Assembly (NCBI GenBank): GCA_024704765.1
Contig: JAKMXF010000334.1
Coordinates: 168,931-232,930, forward strand
Origin: Oopsacas minuta
Lineage: Eukaryota; Porifera; Hexactinellida; Lyssacinosida; Leucopsacidae
Reading direction: 5' to 3'
DNA length: 64,000 bases
The stretch's first letter is position 1; each line of letters starts with the position of its first letter. Below, one piece after another: positions 37,801 to 46,715 of the stretch. The notes under the pieces are model-generated. The model ran no database searches and was not told the origin of the DNA. It saw only the letters and a program-made list of their open reading frames with translations. The position numbers and the translations under genes were made by a program.

Positions 37801-40373
37801 ATACGTAATCAAAAGGGACGGAATATTAGACACAGCCCATGTCATGTCTCACAAACTGTTTCGATTAAATTTCCAAACGTGTCAAAAACTTTGATGGAAT
37901 TATCCCAGAAATCGCATATGTAGATTCTCCCTTCATTTGTGATAGAATTATAGAACAGATTGAAGTGGTATGCTCCTACTATCTGATCTTCTGTGAGTAT
38001 GGATATTGTGTGTTTTCCTTGTAGAGAGAACAATTGGAGAGGAGAGGAAGATCCCGTGAAGAGACAGAATACACAAGGGCCAGCAACTTTCATTTCTTAT
38101 AGCCATGGATACTTATTCCTCTTTTTGATATGCAGGACGGGATTGAGAGGATACTCATGTTCTACGCTGAGAGGATCTAGTTGCATACGGGTGAGACTTG
38201 CCTTGAGTATCCCAACATACAAATACTCATAGAAAGATGAAGTGCAACAAGCCTGTGGTATAGAGATGTTATGTACAAGTTTAATGTCAGATATATTATC
38301 TTTCCACGTTAAGCTGAATTGTGCTAATTTACTTGAATAGCACACGAATACGAACGGTTCGAAGTATGTCAGTGAGACAGGGGTATTTGCTAAATGAGGA
38401 TAATGATCCGATCCTATAGCTGCTAGATCATTAGCTCTGTAGAATGAGACGGAATCACCGTATCTATCCGCTACTATTATGTTATCCTCAACCACAATTA
38501 CAGCAGCTGGAGTGTCTAATTGGAGTCCCTCAACTCCTCTATCAACACCTGATGCTACGGGGATGTTCCTCTCTTCTTTGGGTAGAGCAATCTTCATGGG
38601 ATAGTACTAATGGTGATGGAAAATGAAGGATGTCTATCCTGTTGTCGAAATAGTGACGAATAGCTCTGAGCACGATGTCATATATTATCTTCAACAAGTT
38701 ATCGTCCTTATTCTTCCTGACGAGATATTCTAATGACTTACCGTCTCTGTACAACATGGAAAGTAACATTCGTCTCAATTATTGCATACCTATCCTCTAT
38801 CCATTTTCATTTCTCTTCTATATCATCAGCATTCCTTGATTCCAACCTATCTCTTGCTATTGCATATTCCATATCGAGTCTGTTCATCCTAGTGTCATAT
38901 CCCTGACGTGATACCCCCGGGAAACAGGTCTCTCAGACGGATTCACTGGTTTCATGCCTTCCTTTATTTCAGGATCTACATAGAAGATGAATTCTCCTTC
39001 AATTATGTGTGACATTCTCTTCTGCATCAAAATTGAACACCAAGGTTCTGGTATGGGATAGGTTCTCATTTTAGGATTCAGCCTTTAGTCGTTTTCTCAG
39101 AGATTCCTATCTCTTCACAATCACATCCTCGATCTGTTTTGAGAATTCAGAAATTCTGGAAAACACTCTGAATTACATTGATCTTATCTTCAGCTGTCTC
39201 CTTCCACATGATCAGGCCGTTTAGAGAGTATAAGGAATGTTCTGCTAGTGTCCTCTCTATGTAGAATAGGCTGTTTTTGATATCTATCAGGAGAATCTCA
39301 TCAATGAAAAGTAAAGCTATAATCTGTAAATGCTGGTCGTATCGCTCGGTCAATGAATCTTTGGTAGGGACAGGGAGTGTGCTCACTAGCGATTCTAATT
39401 TCAAACTCTTGGCATAAATGTGATAGATCTGCTAATAATTTGACTGTCAACTTTATATAATCTGAAGATATTGATTCTATTTCATAGACTAAGTTACGTA
39501 ATACAGCAGTCTCTTCTTCCAAATGCTCATCAGAAGTTATTGGTGTTTACTGACTCATGTTTGTTGCCATTTCAAATATGCTTTTCTGTTAGTTTATATT
39601 TTAGGTAATATAGTTTGTAGTTGTTCTTTTTATAGAAATATCCTTTCATTATATTTTGTATGGTAATTGAGTTATAATTTCTATGTGAAGTAATGTGTTT
39701 AATAATATTAATCGATCGACACAATTAGAGACAGAATTACAGAAATGTTTCATTATAAAACTGAAAGATAGAAAAATGAAATTGATGGAAAAGTTTGAAT
39801 TATCAGTTTCTGCGTCCATGTTTAGCCCTAATTATCAGCTAATCTAATCTCTAAGACTACAGTAGACTCCGTTTAATAGAGTCACACCGGGACCAGGCCA
39901 CTTTGACCGATTAAGCGGAATAAAGGTGTTGGCCCGATACAACACATTTATTCCATGTTGTATCGAGACAACCCAAGAGTACACGGTCTCTCTCTCTGAC
40001 AAATTTTCAGTTAGAAAATCTATCCTATAACCTCGAAATTTTCCTCCTTCCCCTCTGGCCAAAAGCAAATCTGTTCCGATTTCGGGCACCTTCTCATCTC
40101 GTTTTTGATAATTGCTAACACACATGCACGTACATATAATCAATTGTTATGTATTTGGCTATATGGCATGCTATGAAAATTAATACCAAATACTTGATAA
40201 TATCGACTTTGTTAAGTTTCACTTATTAGTATAGCTAGATTTAACCATATTTTTTATCGTTATAGCAAGCGTTACCAAGCGGGAGTGACTACGAAGAGAG
40301 CATAGCTTCCCTGGATTCAGAAGACAAGAGTAGTAACTCAGATAGCTCTGATACAGATGGTAAGAGTGACTGA
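16846..40373 (+). CDS. SSRP1: SSRP1, FACT complex HMG-box subunit (16 coding exons)
   Basis: Exons: 16846-16890, 17497-17682, 18298-18403, 18970-19160, 21604-21698, 26946-27215, 28054-28380, 28543-28612, 28956-29061, 30997-31042, 31348-31510, 35066-35236, 35452-35546, 35888-36115, 36948-37050, 40266-40373. All junctions are GT-AG and all phases agree, giving 769 residues (human about 709). Order: N-terminal PH-like domain (VKGWNWGKVN, TLEFHQ), SSRP1 middle domain (YPTFFQLHGQTFNFPIPY; GLLYPLEKAFLFIHKPP; VNFAR), an acidic stretch (DDSDNEPD), a basic stretch, the HMG box (DPDCPKKPVSAYMIWFNEQR...GGELWGSM) and a Ser/Lys-rich tail. SSRP1 pairs with SPT16 to move histones H2A-H2B during transcription and replication. 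The first exon (15 codons, MESAEYSDIFSLLKG) is the least certain. Several introns host other genes on the minus strand. Confidence 0.93.
17795..18010. mobile_element. Tigger/pogo-like MITE in SSRP1 intron 2
   Basis: Left end cagtagaactcggataag follows TA; the right end is attaacgttgttctactg. A second, nested end-like stretch (caatggaaccctcgttaa) begins near 17854, so this may be two elements. Lies just after the second coding exon. Confidence 0.6.
18432..18452. repeat. (TA)n microsatellite
   Basis: About ten TA units in SSRP1 intron 3. Confidence 0.9.
19273..19434. mobile_element. Possible Tigger-like MITE, degenerate
   Basis: Left end cagtagactcgg after TA; the right end, near gcttatctgagtta, is only partly inverted. 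In SSRP1 intron 4, just downstream of an exon. Confidence 0.4.
19649..21429 (-). CDS. MRPL2: Mitochondrial ribosomal protein uL2m, nested in SSRP1 intron 4
   Basis: Three minus-strand exons, complement of 21319-21429, 20586-20744 and 19649-20029, all GT-AG and phase 0, give 216 residues. Exon 1 (MLSLLRGTTMLLQSN...) is basic, hydroxylated and without acid, like a mitochondrial targeting peptide. Exon 2 has the L2 core strand pattern (SGYVALVARGRETFQIMANEEMK). Exon 3 continues GDTPIY...GNTYPLSSIPDG...GRGAGVCCKVIKR...LPSGKTREFNKDCKATVGAVGN...LGKAG. uL2m binds large-subunit mitochondrial rRNA near the peptidyl transferase centre. The usual RNRWLGKRP-type loop and glycine-rich tail after GKAG are absent; the protein ends about 21 residues later in a Lys/Arg-rich tail. 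The whole gene sits between two SSRP1 exons on the opposite strand. Confidence 0.85.
22237..24021 (-). CDS. Coiled-coil + NHL protein, two exons, nested in SSRP1 intron 5
   Basis: Exons complement of 23752-24021 (90 codons) and 22237-23247 (337 codons with stop), phase 0, GT-AG, giving 426 residues, the same size as the other NHL genes here. Exon 1 is a coiled coil (LLTELLNEQNYIQKLKLRA... TLTQISEEIESQLAFIE). Exon 2 gives six or so NHL-like blades (NNFYLLDSKSKLIHLISHEGE; LAVDGNDCIYTISSQVNKLF) and ends in LMLLRGFA. No RING or B-box. It differs strongly from the inverted pair at the left edge, so it is an old paralogue. Unlike the other intact copies it has an intron. Ligand unknown. Confidence 0.8.
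24583..24667. repeat. 42-bp tandem duplication
   Basis: Two nearly perfect copies of a 42-bp unit beginning tggttgatgttttcttattc, in SSRP1 intron 5 between two minus-strand NHL loci. Confidence 0.9.
25380..26456 (-). pseudogene. Decayed coiled-coil + NHL gene in SSRP1 intron 5
   Basis: Starts MATDVTTTQQDG at 26456 and shows the coiled coil (NPLITQLIERRDALLHQLSQLRE) and NHL blades (NDRIYIADYWN; GLCIDTNGDVFVANSAKHRVSIF; GNIIISDYN). The reading frame jumps near 26295, 26040, 25950, 25750 and 25510, and a stop codon at about 25396 interrupts a blade. NHL-like sequence may continue to about 25200. Because every blade is recognisable once the frame is changed, this is a recently dead copy rather than noise. 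Sequencing errors could explain one or two shifts but hardly six lesions. Confidence 0.75.
27663..27781. mobile_element. Degenerate hAT-type MITE in SSRP1 intron 6
   Basis: 119 bp, ends tagcggttcccaac and, inverted, cggcggttcaaac. Imperfect 8-bp flanks cattgata and cattagta. Internal 'gtggacc' motifs recall the other hAT mini-elements in this window. Confidence 0.65.
27891..28010. mobile_element. Tigger/pogo-like MITE in SSRP1 intron 6
   Basis: 120 bp from cagtagacctcggataagac to gtcttagccgagttctactg, an almost perfect inverted pair of ~20 bp. It ends only 43 bp before the next SSRP1 exon. Confidence 0.8.
28404..28489. mobile_element. Tigger/pogo-like MITE in SSRP1 intron 7
   Basis: 86 bp, ends cagtggaacctg and, inverted, caatggaacctg, preceded by TA. 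Occupies more than half of a 162-bp intron. Confidence 0.8.
29124..29262. mobile_element. Tigger/pogo-like MITE in SSRP1 intron 9
   Basis: 139 bp with ends caatggaacctcgttaata and, inverted, cagtggaacctcgttaata, flanked by TA on both sides. Best-preserved member of its family here. Confidence 0.85.
29265..30660. other. Large part of SSRP1 intron 9
   Basis: No gene recognised on either strand. Contains short inverted stretches around gttgtatgcaac near 29335-29640. Otherwise AT-rich intronic sequence. Confidence 0.45.
30663..30741. mobile_element. 79-bp MITE with TA flanks
   Basis: Ends caggtaaacct and, inverted, catgtaaacct; TA on both sides. Internal gatgcgg motif occurs twice. In SSRP1 intron 9. 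A related fragment lies near 33730-33830. Confidence 0.65.
31151..31290. repeat. 35-bp tandem repeat, four copies
   Basis: Unit begins gaatactgatactatttgg and continues gttctctaaccgaatat. Copies are nearly identical except the last. Lies between two closely spaced SSRP1 exons. Confidence 0.9.
32397..33665 (-). CDS. TRAF-family protein with degenerate RING, nested in SSRP1 intron 11
   Basis: 422 residues in one exon. Residues 41-65 hold a partial RING (CNKC...C...C-x2-C) that lacks the His and final Cys pair, so ligase activity is doubtful. Residues about 88-225 are TRAF-type zinc fingers (CPLQKRGCDWNG; CTMRPVNCEFCD; CTYAQYGCSA). Residues about 240-285 are a coiled coil, and 292-420 a divergent MATH/TRAF-C domain (LRWKISGFASD...WPFRGKSIVMLVNQDRED). 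TRAFs bind receptor tails and scaffold NF-kB and kinase signalling. Encoded on the strand opposite to its host SSRP1. Confidence 0.87.
   Translation of the reverse strand: MQKPDVREKLLYIQTEDGFNGFKRELLTTQLTPIEDSFLACNKCKGIMREACSTNEGLLQVCFMCIENPQNPYQNLVAARKSVLELNVKCPLQKRGCDWNGKICEISQHVDECPCYQIECSLDCGVIHQRKSALQHINIECTMRPVNCEFCDKLVSPTLLIQHLNECENTKMDCNSCGMQVKKINMEFHLKTECSERSLPCTYAQYGCSAIQLKKDEVKDHMRINNELHTALLSEYIASTQTDIMERICQLEEVDKHRSAQIEELTKQNNKLSNKIRHLNNVFMTSLAGSRLRWKISGFASDTTLYESPTFSLEGYIFKCSISIEDAKAHVKVSTLKSGGDKNAKWPFRGKSIVMLVNQDREDESLYFHGDEIELARNFYETPWDSVNQNKRICSIPIASVIRDPFCKKGTVMIYVLVQSLA
34049..34271. repeat. Nested inverted repeat (long hairpin)
   Basis: Outer arms gggtctgactgaatggtg at about 34057-34074 and its complement at 34248-34265, extended by aaattt on both sides. 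An inner inverted pair, aaaattgcttataata, pairs 34146 with about 34246. Probably a MITE. In SSRP1 intron 11. Confidence 0.75.
36354..36519. mobile_element. MITE in SSRP1 intron 14
   Basis: 166 bp, ends cagtgtaac and, inverted, cactgtaac, with TA on both sides. Inside is a second set of end-like motifs (tggaacctccgcaagcggag), resembling the ends of the element at 40711-40880. Confidence 0.65.
37152..37255. mobile_element. Possible degenerate Tigger-like MITE
   Basis: Left end ggtagaactcggataagac is clear; the right end near ttacgtctatccgaatatgg is only partly inverted. About 100 bp after an SSRP1 exon. Confidence 0.4.
37842..39570 (-). pseudogene. Decayed coiled-coil + NHL gene in SSRP1 intron 15
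   Basis: Begins MATNMSQ followed at once by a stop codon (39547-39549). Recognisable pieces in changing frames: coiled coil (LRNLVYEIESISSDYIKLTVK; then KLESLVSTLPVPTKDS), a middle block (SHIIEGEFIFYVDPEIKEG), and NHL-like blades (NIIVADRYGDSVSFYRAND; GRIYICDFWDNSIKVFDTFGN). At least four frame changes separate the pieces. The largest intact part is 166 codons at 38097-38597. Same minus orientation as the other loci nested in SSRP1. Confidence 0.72.
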
Positions 40374-41690
40374 CAACTTCAAGCCTTAGTTCTCACTTCA
40401 AAGTTTAAATTAGTGCACTTTTTATGTCAAATTGTTCTTTCCATTCTAGATTGATTGTTTATTAATTAATAGTGATTTGTCTTAAATTTTATTTTAATTA
40501 AATAATTGAATCTAATATTTCTAACTAACTGCCTCTCTGTAGGTTGAGGTGATTCACTTTGAAATATTTACACCAAATCAGGTTGATTTTGCTCCGGATA
40601 AGAAGTACAAATTTCGAAGGTCCGCTCGTGTTCATATTAATTAACGAGGATCTACTGTATTTTGATGTTTCGCTTACATGAGAAAAAATTTAGAATTTTA
40701 TTGGGTTAAGGTGGAACCTCCACAAGTGGGGTCTCTTGAATCGGGAATTACTTAACAGCGGAGGTAAATATGGTTCAATCTCATTATTAATTATAAGCGA
40801 ATTACCCTCTGTAGGCAGGGAATTGGGATGCGGGGTGCCAAATCTTGAGAACCCAACCTCCCCGCTTCGGGAGGTTCCACTATACAATAGTTCTGATTAT
40901 TTCAGAGAAAACCGACTTATTTCAATTGTGATTTTGAAATTATCTTGAGATTCCAAATTGTATAGGAGCATTTCAAAACGTTTGTTGCCTGAATATGAAA
41001 TATCTAAGTGAAGTGTACTGTTTTGGGTGTTTCGTAGCCTTTAGTTCTTTTATTAACATATTTAAAATTATTGTAATTTATTCAACACTTGGCTACCATG
41101 GCAAATATGAAAACTTTACTTAACAATTAATACCAGTCTTTGCTATTGTTTAGTTGTTTCCCTGCTGGTAACTAGTGTATATTTAAATTGTTGGTTTAAG
41201 TAAACATGATAAGATCATTCCTTCCTATTGAATTGTGATCTCATTGCCTGCTTCCAGCTGCCTGGGGTACGGATGAAATTCGTTTGTATTGTGTATGGGT
41301 TTAAGCGATAATCATTTCTTATTAATTCAAAGTCAAAGTTAAGATTCCTTTTGTTGTGATTGGCATATTTTATATTCATCCTATTGGAGATAGAGATATC
41401 AATTTTAGTATATTTCTTGTACTTTTCATTTAATCTGTATTATGTTTGAGTTTAACAATTTGGCACCAGAAATGGAGGTCTAATATTCTTTGTATTTCCC
41501 TTCAAATTGGCTTCTGGTTTGGATATCATCTAGCATTGTAGTAGAGCTAAATTCTTTGAATATTCTATGATTAGAATTTCGATGATAAGAATGATGAGAA
41601 TTACTGTGATAGAATTATTACGAGGTAAGAGTTTGTCTTCTCACGGTTATAATTCATTATTGAAAATTAATGTAAATTAATAGAGATGTA
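40374..41690. other. Spacer between SSRP1 and Tc1 element
   Basis: No gene seen. A right-hand Tigger-like end lies near 40640-40662 and a MITE at 40711-40880. A donor-like gag/gtaaga near 41624 could mark a further exon but has no support. Confidence 0.45.
40711..40880. mobile_element. MITE with gtggaacctcc ends
   Basis: 170 bp, left end gtggaacctcc and inverted right end ggaggttccac. Carries two more internal copies of the 'cctcc...ggagg' motif. Relative of the element at 36354-36519. Confidence 0.7.
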
Positions 41691-43043
41691 CAGTGCCGGT
41701 CAAAAAGAATTGCTCAAAATGAATGTATACAGTATAGTAAATGTCAAATTGTATACACTGACCAGATAGTTGAATTCTTGCGAAACCATACTCAGCCGTA
41801 TGTATTTTGACAAGTAACACACCAACACAGCTAATCCATTCATTATATTTGCACAACTTACAGTTTTTATTTTGTATTCTTTTTTTTCCAATTTATCTGT
41901 TTTTATCGAATTTTCAATGCCTTCTAAACCCCGAATTTCCATTGAAAATCGAGCCAACCTGATCCTACTTTCAGAAAGTGGCCATACTCAGAGGGAGGTA
42001 GCTAAAATGGTTGGGTGTAGCCAAAAAAGTGTAGCCGAGATCCTTAAGAAACACAGGCTGACTGGCACGGTAAGAGACCTCGCTATTCCGGGTAGGCCTC
42101 GTGTCACAACCAAAAGGCAAGACAATTTATTGGTCAGAAAATGCAAAAAGGATCGATTTAAGACTGCTACTCAGATCAAAGCTGAAGTGTTATCAGAATA
42201 TTCGATAAAACTTTCCACTTCAACAGTTCAGAGAAGGTTACGAGGGGCTGGACTGTTCGGACGAAAACCGCGAAGGAAGCCCCGCCTTACTACCAAGCAC
42301 AAAAGAGACCGACTTTCCTTCGCAAGATCGCACAAGAATTGGAATACTGAAGAATGGGAAAGAGTTGTGTTCAGTGACGAATCTAGGTTCCTTCTGTATA
42401 CTAATGACGGGAGAGCCTACGTCAGGAGGATGAAAGGGGAGGAGTTCTCAGAGAGGTGTCTTCAAAAAACTTGCAAGTTTGGTGGAGGTGGCATCATGGT
42501 TGGGGATGCTTTTGCTGGAGTGGCGTAGGACTCTTGTGGAAAGTATCCGGGAACCTCAAGACAAATTCCTACATTGATATATTGGAAAATGCACTAATCC
42601 CAAGCGTTGATTTGCATTCTCTACATTCTGACTGGACCTTTCAGCAAGACAACGCCCCATGCCATAAGTCAAAGGGTACTAAGCAATGGTTTGGTGAGCA
42701 AAAAATAGAGGTTATGAATTGGCCTGCTCAGTCACCTGATCTAAATCCGATTGAGAATCTCTGGGATCACATTTCCCTCAGAATTCAAGAGAAAAGCCCA
42801 TCCAACCACTCAGAGTTGTGGAATGCCATATTAAGCACTTGGGATAGCATCGACATTAACAGGCTCCATACTCTAATTGAGAGTTGCCGCAAAGATGTAA
42901 AGCTGTAATTCAAGCAAGAGGAGGTACTACTAAATACTAACAACAATTTACTTGATTATAATAAAGCATTATTGTTAAAATCAGTCATAGATATAAGAAT
43001 TTGGGGTAAATTTATTCTGAGCAATTCTTTTTGACCGGCACTG
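41691..43043 (+). mobile_element. Tc1-type transposon, nearly intact
   Basis: 1353 bp with 26-bp perfect terminal inverted repeats (41691-41716 and 43018-43043, starting cagtgccggtcaaaaagaat) and TA on both sides. It contains one transposase gene broken by a single frameshift. Perfect ends and a single lesion mean recent insertion. Confidence 0.95.
41914..42908 (+). pseudogene. Tc1-family DD34E transposase with one frameshift
   Basis: Start MPSKPRISIENR at 41914. Frame 1 runs to 42528 and frame 2 resumes inside an overlap and ends at 42908; together about 330 residues. Residues ~1-110 hold two helix-turn-helix DNA-binding units (SESGHTQREVAKMVGCSQKS; STSTVQRRLRGAGL) with a GRPRVT hinge. Catalytic residues are present: Asp in VVFSDESRF, Asp in QQDNAPCH and Glu in NPIENLW, with 34 residues between the last two. 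The break is a missing base in the segment that normally reads MVWGCF, near 42497-42505. The enzyme would cut and paste the element at TA. Confidence 0.93.
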
Positions 43044-43045
43044 TA

Positions 43046-44591
43046 TACGTACGTTGAATTGTATTGCAACTTCCAAGAGAACCGTCTCCAAGGTTCCTTT
43101 ATTACACGTTATTCCCCACTTTCTTCATTGTCATATACGAGAGTGTACCATACTCTATGGCAACTTTGTCACATGCAGCATGTTTTTAATGAAACTTGGC
43201 GATCTGAAAATAGAATTTGTTCTAATTTCCATGCGATTAGGAATATATCTATTTGAAGTTTGTTGAAATTCGGGCAATGGGGTGGGTTCCCAATGCTAAA
43301 AGGGGGGTGTGAAGGGTCCGTTAGAAAATCACTGAGAAATACAATAATTGAGTTATATGTGTGTGTAAGGAGATCAATACAGATCAAATAGTATTTTAAT
43401 TACACAGCCAAAGCGACAAAAATACCGACAGACACAAAACAGTTTTACAAAAACTGTCAATAACAAAAGTTGCTGCTTATGCTTTGCTTGACTAGATATC
43501 CAAGCTATTGCGTTTCACTGCAACAATCTGATCTCCTTTACTGTATTTCAAACCATGATTTACACAATTAGATAATTCTCTGTTAGCCTACTAACATAGA
43601 AATACATACATACCGACCAAATGAAAGAAAACAGCAAGGGAAGGGGGCAGAAGGTTCTTTTTTATCAGGACATGGGAAATGTTAGAGAGACGAAACATAT
43701 TAGTTTAGCCTCGGCATAGCTTACTATGGTTTCGTTTCCCAAAAAGCTGGATAAACACTCTTTTAGCACTGTTTGGCACGCAAAAGTTGTCTGAAAAATC
43801 GGAACGTGCAGTTGGTAGTATGAAATTAATTGCATCCACTCTATGACACTCAATCATTGACTTAATCCTTTTGAAAAGCATTCACCCTATCCCTTATGCC
43901 ACTCATTAATATTTTTGGGAATCTATATTATCCTTCAAATTGTGTCTTCATTAGTTCAGGGCCCCCGGCTAATGTTTTGCGAGTATTTCAAAAGAGAACG
44001 TGGGAAACTCGTCTTGAAATACATTATTGTTCCAGCAAAAAAGACAAGTTCAGTTGCTTGCACTGCTTCACGGATATTGTAGTTGGTATTTAGTATAGTA
44101 TAATCACATGTTTATACGATCTTCACACTTAAAAATAAATATTTTTGCAATTATTGCTGCCAAATATCCTTACAATCTCCGCACACTATTGTGGGATAAA
44201 TTATAATTATTCTGGTGACTCCGCTCTGAATTTACCAATCATAAGCTCGCCTAATTATGATAGCAATAATATAATATACGCAAAAACTGGCTAGACTTTG
44301 CTGACTAAAACTCCTCCATGTCTGGTAAGAACGGATATCTCATGGCTCCACTTGAACTACCAATAGAATCAAAGAATGAATGACACACGAATCTATGTTT
44401 TCTACTTTTGTTTATTTCCCAAGAGAGCATTTGTAAACTCTGCTACCTACATGGCTATCTTCTATCAGATTTACTATAAAATGGACTATATCGGTTTTAC
44501 TAACAAGTTTTCGGAATAATACTAATAGTAATTCAGTACAGAGACAAGTTTCATTATCTGATTAACATTTACAAGCAATTACAGGAATAGA
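43046..44591. other. Intergenic spacer after Tc1 element
   Basis: No gene recognised. AT-rich; a few short open frames without protein-like composition. Confidence 0.5.
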
Positions 44592-45698
44592 ATGGCTTCA
44601 CAATTGAAATCAGCATTTATCCTATTCACAGTAATAATATTACATATGTCTGTACTATCTGCCTTGCCTGTCAGTGCATCATCAGATCCCAGTATAAAGG
44701 TAGGAATAACCGGAGCGGATACAGCCCCAGAAACTTTGATTCAATCACACTCCAATTTAGTCAGTCTTCCCGTATCTGATGGAAATCTACACATCTATGC
44801 ACTACCCGTAGGGAATGGAGATGCTAGCGTAATACAGTGTCCTCAGGGTGATATTATTATCCTAGACATGGGACAAATGAGTGACGAAGGTTGGCAACCT
44901 AGCCAAGTAAAATCATTCATGGCAAACAATCTTCACAGTCTAACAACTATTATAATCTCTCACCCGACTGAATCCCATTACATGATACTTACTGAACTGA
45001 TAACTGCATACAGTCAGGTCCCTGCATTAACAAGAGTTATCCTAGCCGGACATTATTATGATTATGACAGATACGAGATGATCTTCTGGATGAACAAGTT
45101 CCAGCCTATCATTGAATTTGTTAATTCAGGTTTTCCCTGTGTGAGTGACTGTAGTATCGAACCCCCATCATGTAAAGGCAGTAACCATACTGTCTCGTTT
45201 AAAATACTGGCTGCCAACCTAGGTGAGTATAGGCAAGGTCGGAGTATCACGATGCATATCAAAACAGAGAAGCCTAACTTTCAGCTGTTCTGGCAGGGAG
45301 ATGTCCGTGGTTTAGACATTGAGGATCAGATCGTGAATGAATGGCATGCGATGGGATACTCTCTAAACTCTACACACATGAAGATCGGGAATAGAGCTTC
45401 TAAATACGATGAGTCTAATTCTGAGACTTTATTGAGAGCAGTCACCCCTCAATTTGCCTTCTCATCCAATCCCTACCCCGGGAAGTGGAATCTTAAGCCT
45501 GACTGTAGGACTATATTCAGACTGGTGGGTATTATGAGTATCGGTAAGAGATCACGATCTGGTAATTACGCTTGTCAGAATTATAACACATTAGAAGTGG
45601 AACAGTATGAGAACTGGTGCTACAACATATTCACGACCTCACCCTCTCCTAGTGACAAATCTGTGGTAGCAATCGATGTGGACTTAATTGCGGATTAA
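44592..45698 (+). CDS. Secreted metallo-beta-lactamase-fold protein, metal motif altered
   Basis: 368 residues in one exon. Residues 1-24 are a signal peptide (LKSAFILFTVIILHMSVLSA). Residues ~66-135 match the start of a ComEC/Rec2-type beta-lactamase fold: LHIYALPVGNGDASVIQCPQGDIIILDMG, then TTIIISHPTESH. The usual HxDxDH metal-binding motif reads H124-P-T-E-S-H129, with both aspartates replaced, so metal hydrolase activity is doubtful. Several cysteines (166-183, 307-342 region) may form disulphides outside the cell. Exact role unknown; a binding protein derived from an enzyme is one possibility. An acceptor-like attacag lies just upstream of the ATG. Confidence 0.7.
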   Translation: MASQLKSAFILFTVIILHMSVLSALPVSASSDPSIKVGITGADTAPETLIQSHSNLVSLPVSDGNLHIYALPVGNGDASVIQCPQGDIIILDMGQMSDEGWQPSQVKSFMANNLHSLTTIIISHPTESHYMILTELITAYSQVPALTRVILAGHYYDYDRYEMIFWMNKFQPIIEFVNSGFPCVSDCSIEPPSCKGSNHTVSFKILAANLGEYRQGRSITMHIKTEKPNFQLFWQGDVRGLDIEDQIVNEWHAMGYSLNSTHMKIGNRASKYDESNSETLLRAVTPQFAFSSNPYPGKWNLKPDCRTIFRLVGIMSIGKRSRSGNYACQNYNTLEVEQYENWCYNIFTTSPSPSDKSVVAIDVDLIAD

Positions 45699-45887
45699 CC
45701 TTCAGAAGGTCACAGTATATTTTAACCTTATTATTCAGCCTTAGTCTACTACTACAAAATATACTGTATTATTTTCATGTACGTATATGCTATGCTGGTT
45801 ATGTTGGAATATTTTTATACTATTATTCTGTGCTCGTATTATTTCAGTATAGCTATATTTAGTGAGGATTAAATTATACACATACAC

Positions 45888-46054
45888 CAATGTTTCTTAA
45901 CCTTTCCTAACTGCGGCTTTCAAAGGTCCGAAAACTAAGCCCTGACAGGATTTTAACAAATTTGATTCCTGCCAGTGACTTTTGGTGGCACACTTAACAA
46001 CATTCTGAGTCACAAAATGTGTCACTGAACACAGTCACCAGTTGAGAACCACTG
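45888..46054. mobile_element. hAT-type MITE
   Basis: 167 bp; left end caatgtttcttaacc, inverted right end cagtggttctcaac. Flanks acatacac and acatacca form a near-perfect 8-bp duplication. About 190 bp after the stop of the beta-lactamase-fold gene. Confidence 0.8.
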
Positions 46055-46532
46055 ACATACCAGTTTTGATATTTTGTAGATTTATGTTCACCTCTGAGCG
46101 AACTGATAATATGTAGTATAAGTATTTTGTTGCAAAATCTAGTACACTAAACCCAAAAAAGATAATTCAAAAATTTCTCAGGTTTTATATTCCGGTGTAT
46201 GACTCAGATGTTATTTGGTTATTTTAAATTCGTATATCAGTTGTAATTTCATAGTTTGGGGATTATTTCTTTAGTAATTGTTCTGTCTGATCTTTAGCAA
46301 TAATAATGTACTTGATATCTATGATAGTGCATACGTAATTATTACAAAAGTCCACCATACACGATGCAACTTTGTTGTATACAACAAGGCAAAGCAACAT
46401 ACACCAACAAAGTTGCGTGAAACAATACCATTTTCATGTGACTTTGTTGCAAGAAAATAGAACATGTTCTTATTTCCATGCAACAAGTTGCCTAAAACAT
46501 TGCTGAACCCAACTCTTACGTTTACCATACAC

Positions 46533-46715
46533 CAGTGTTTCCCACAAGATTTTAGTAAAACGCTTAATATTTTGTTTGAGTGCAGCCTTCTCCACATATA
46601 CTATATTATTTACTATATAGAGACTCCAAAATTTAACTCACCGAGATTAGCAGAGAGCGCCATTTAATGACTTACGCGCGTTAAAGGGAGCGCTTACCGC
46701 GGTTTGTGAGAAACA
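46533..46715. mobile_element. hAT-like MITE, second type
   Basis: Left end cagtgtttcccacaa and, inverted, agtgtttctcacaaa. The 8-bp duplication is not evident. Interior ends in a GC-rich segment (ttacgcgcgttaaagggagc) unlike the surrounding AT-rich DNA. Confidence 0.6.

Noticed and set aside
41582..41624. Possible extra terminal exon of SSRP1
   Set aside because: The 40266-40373 exon already reaches a stop through its donor-like site, and the later stretch has no SSRP1 resemblance.
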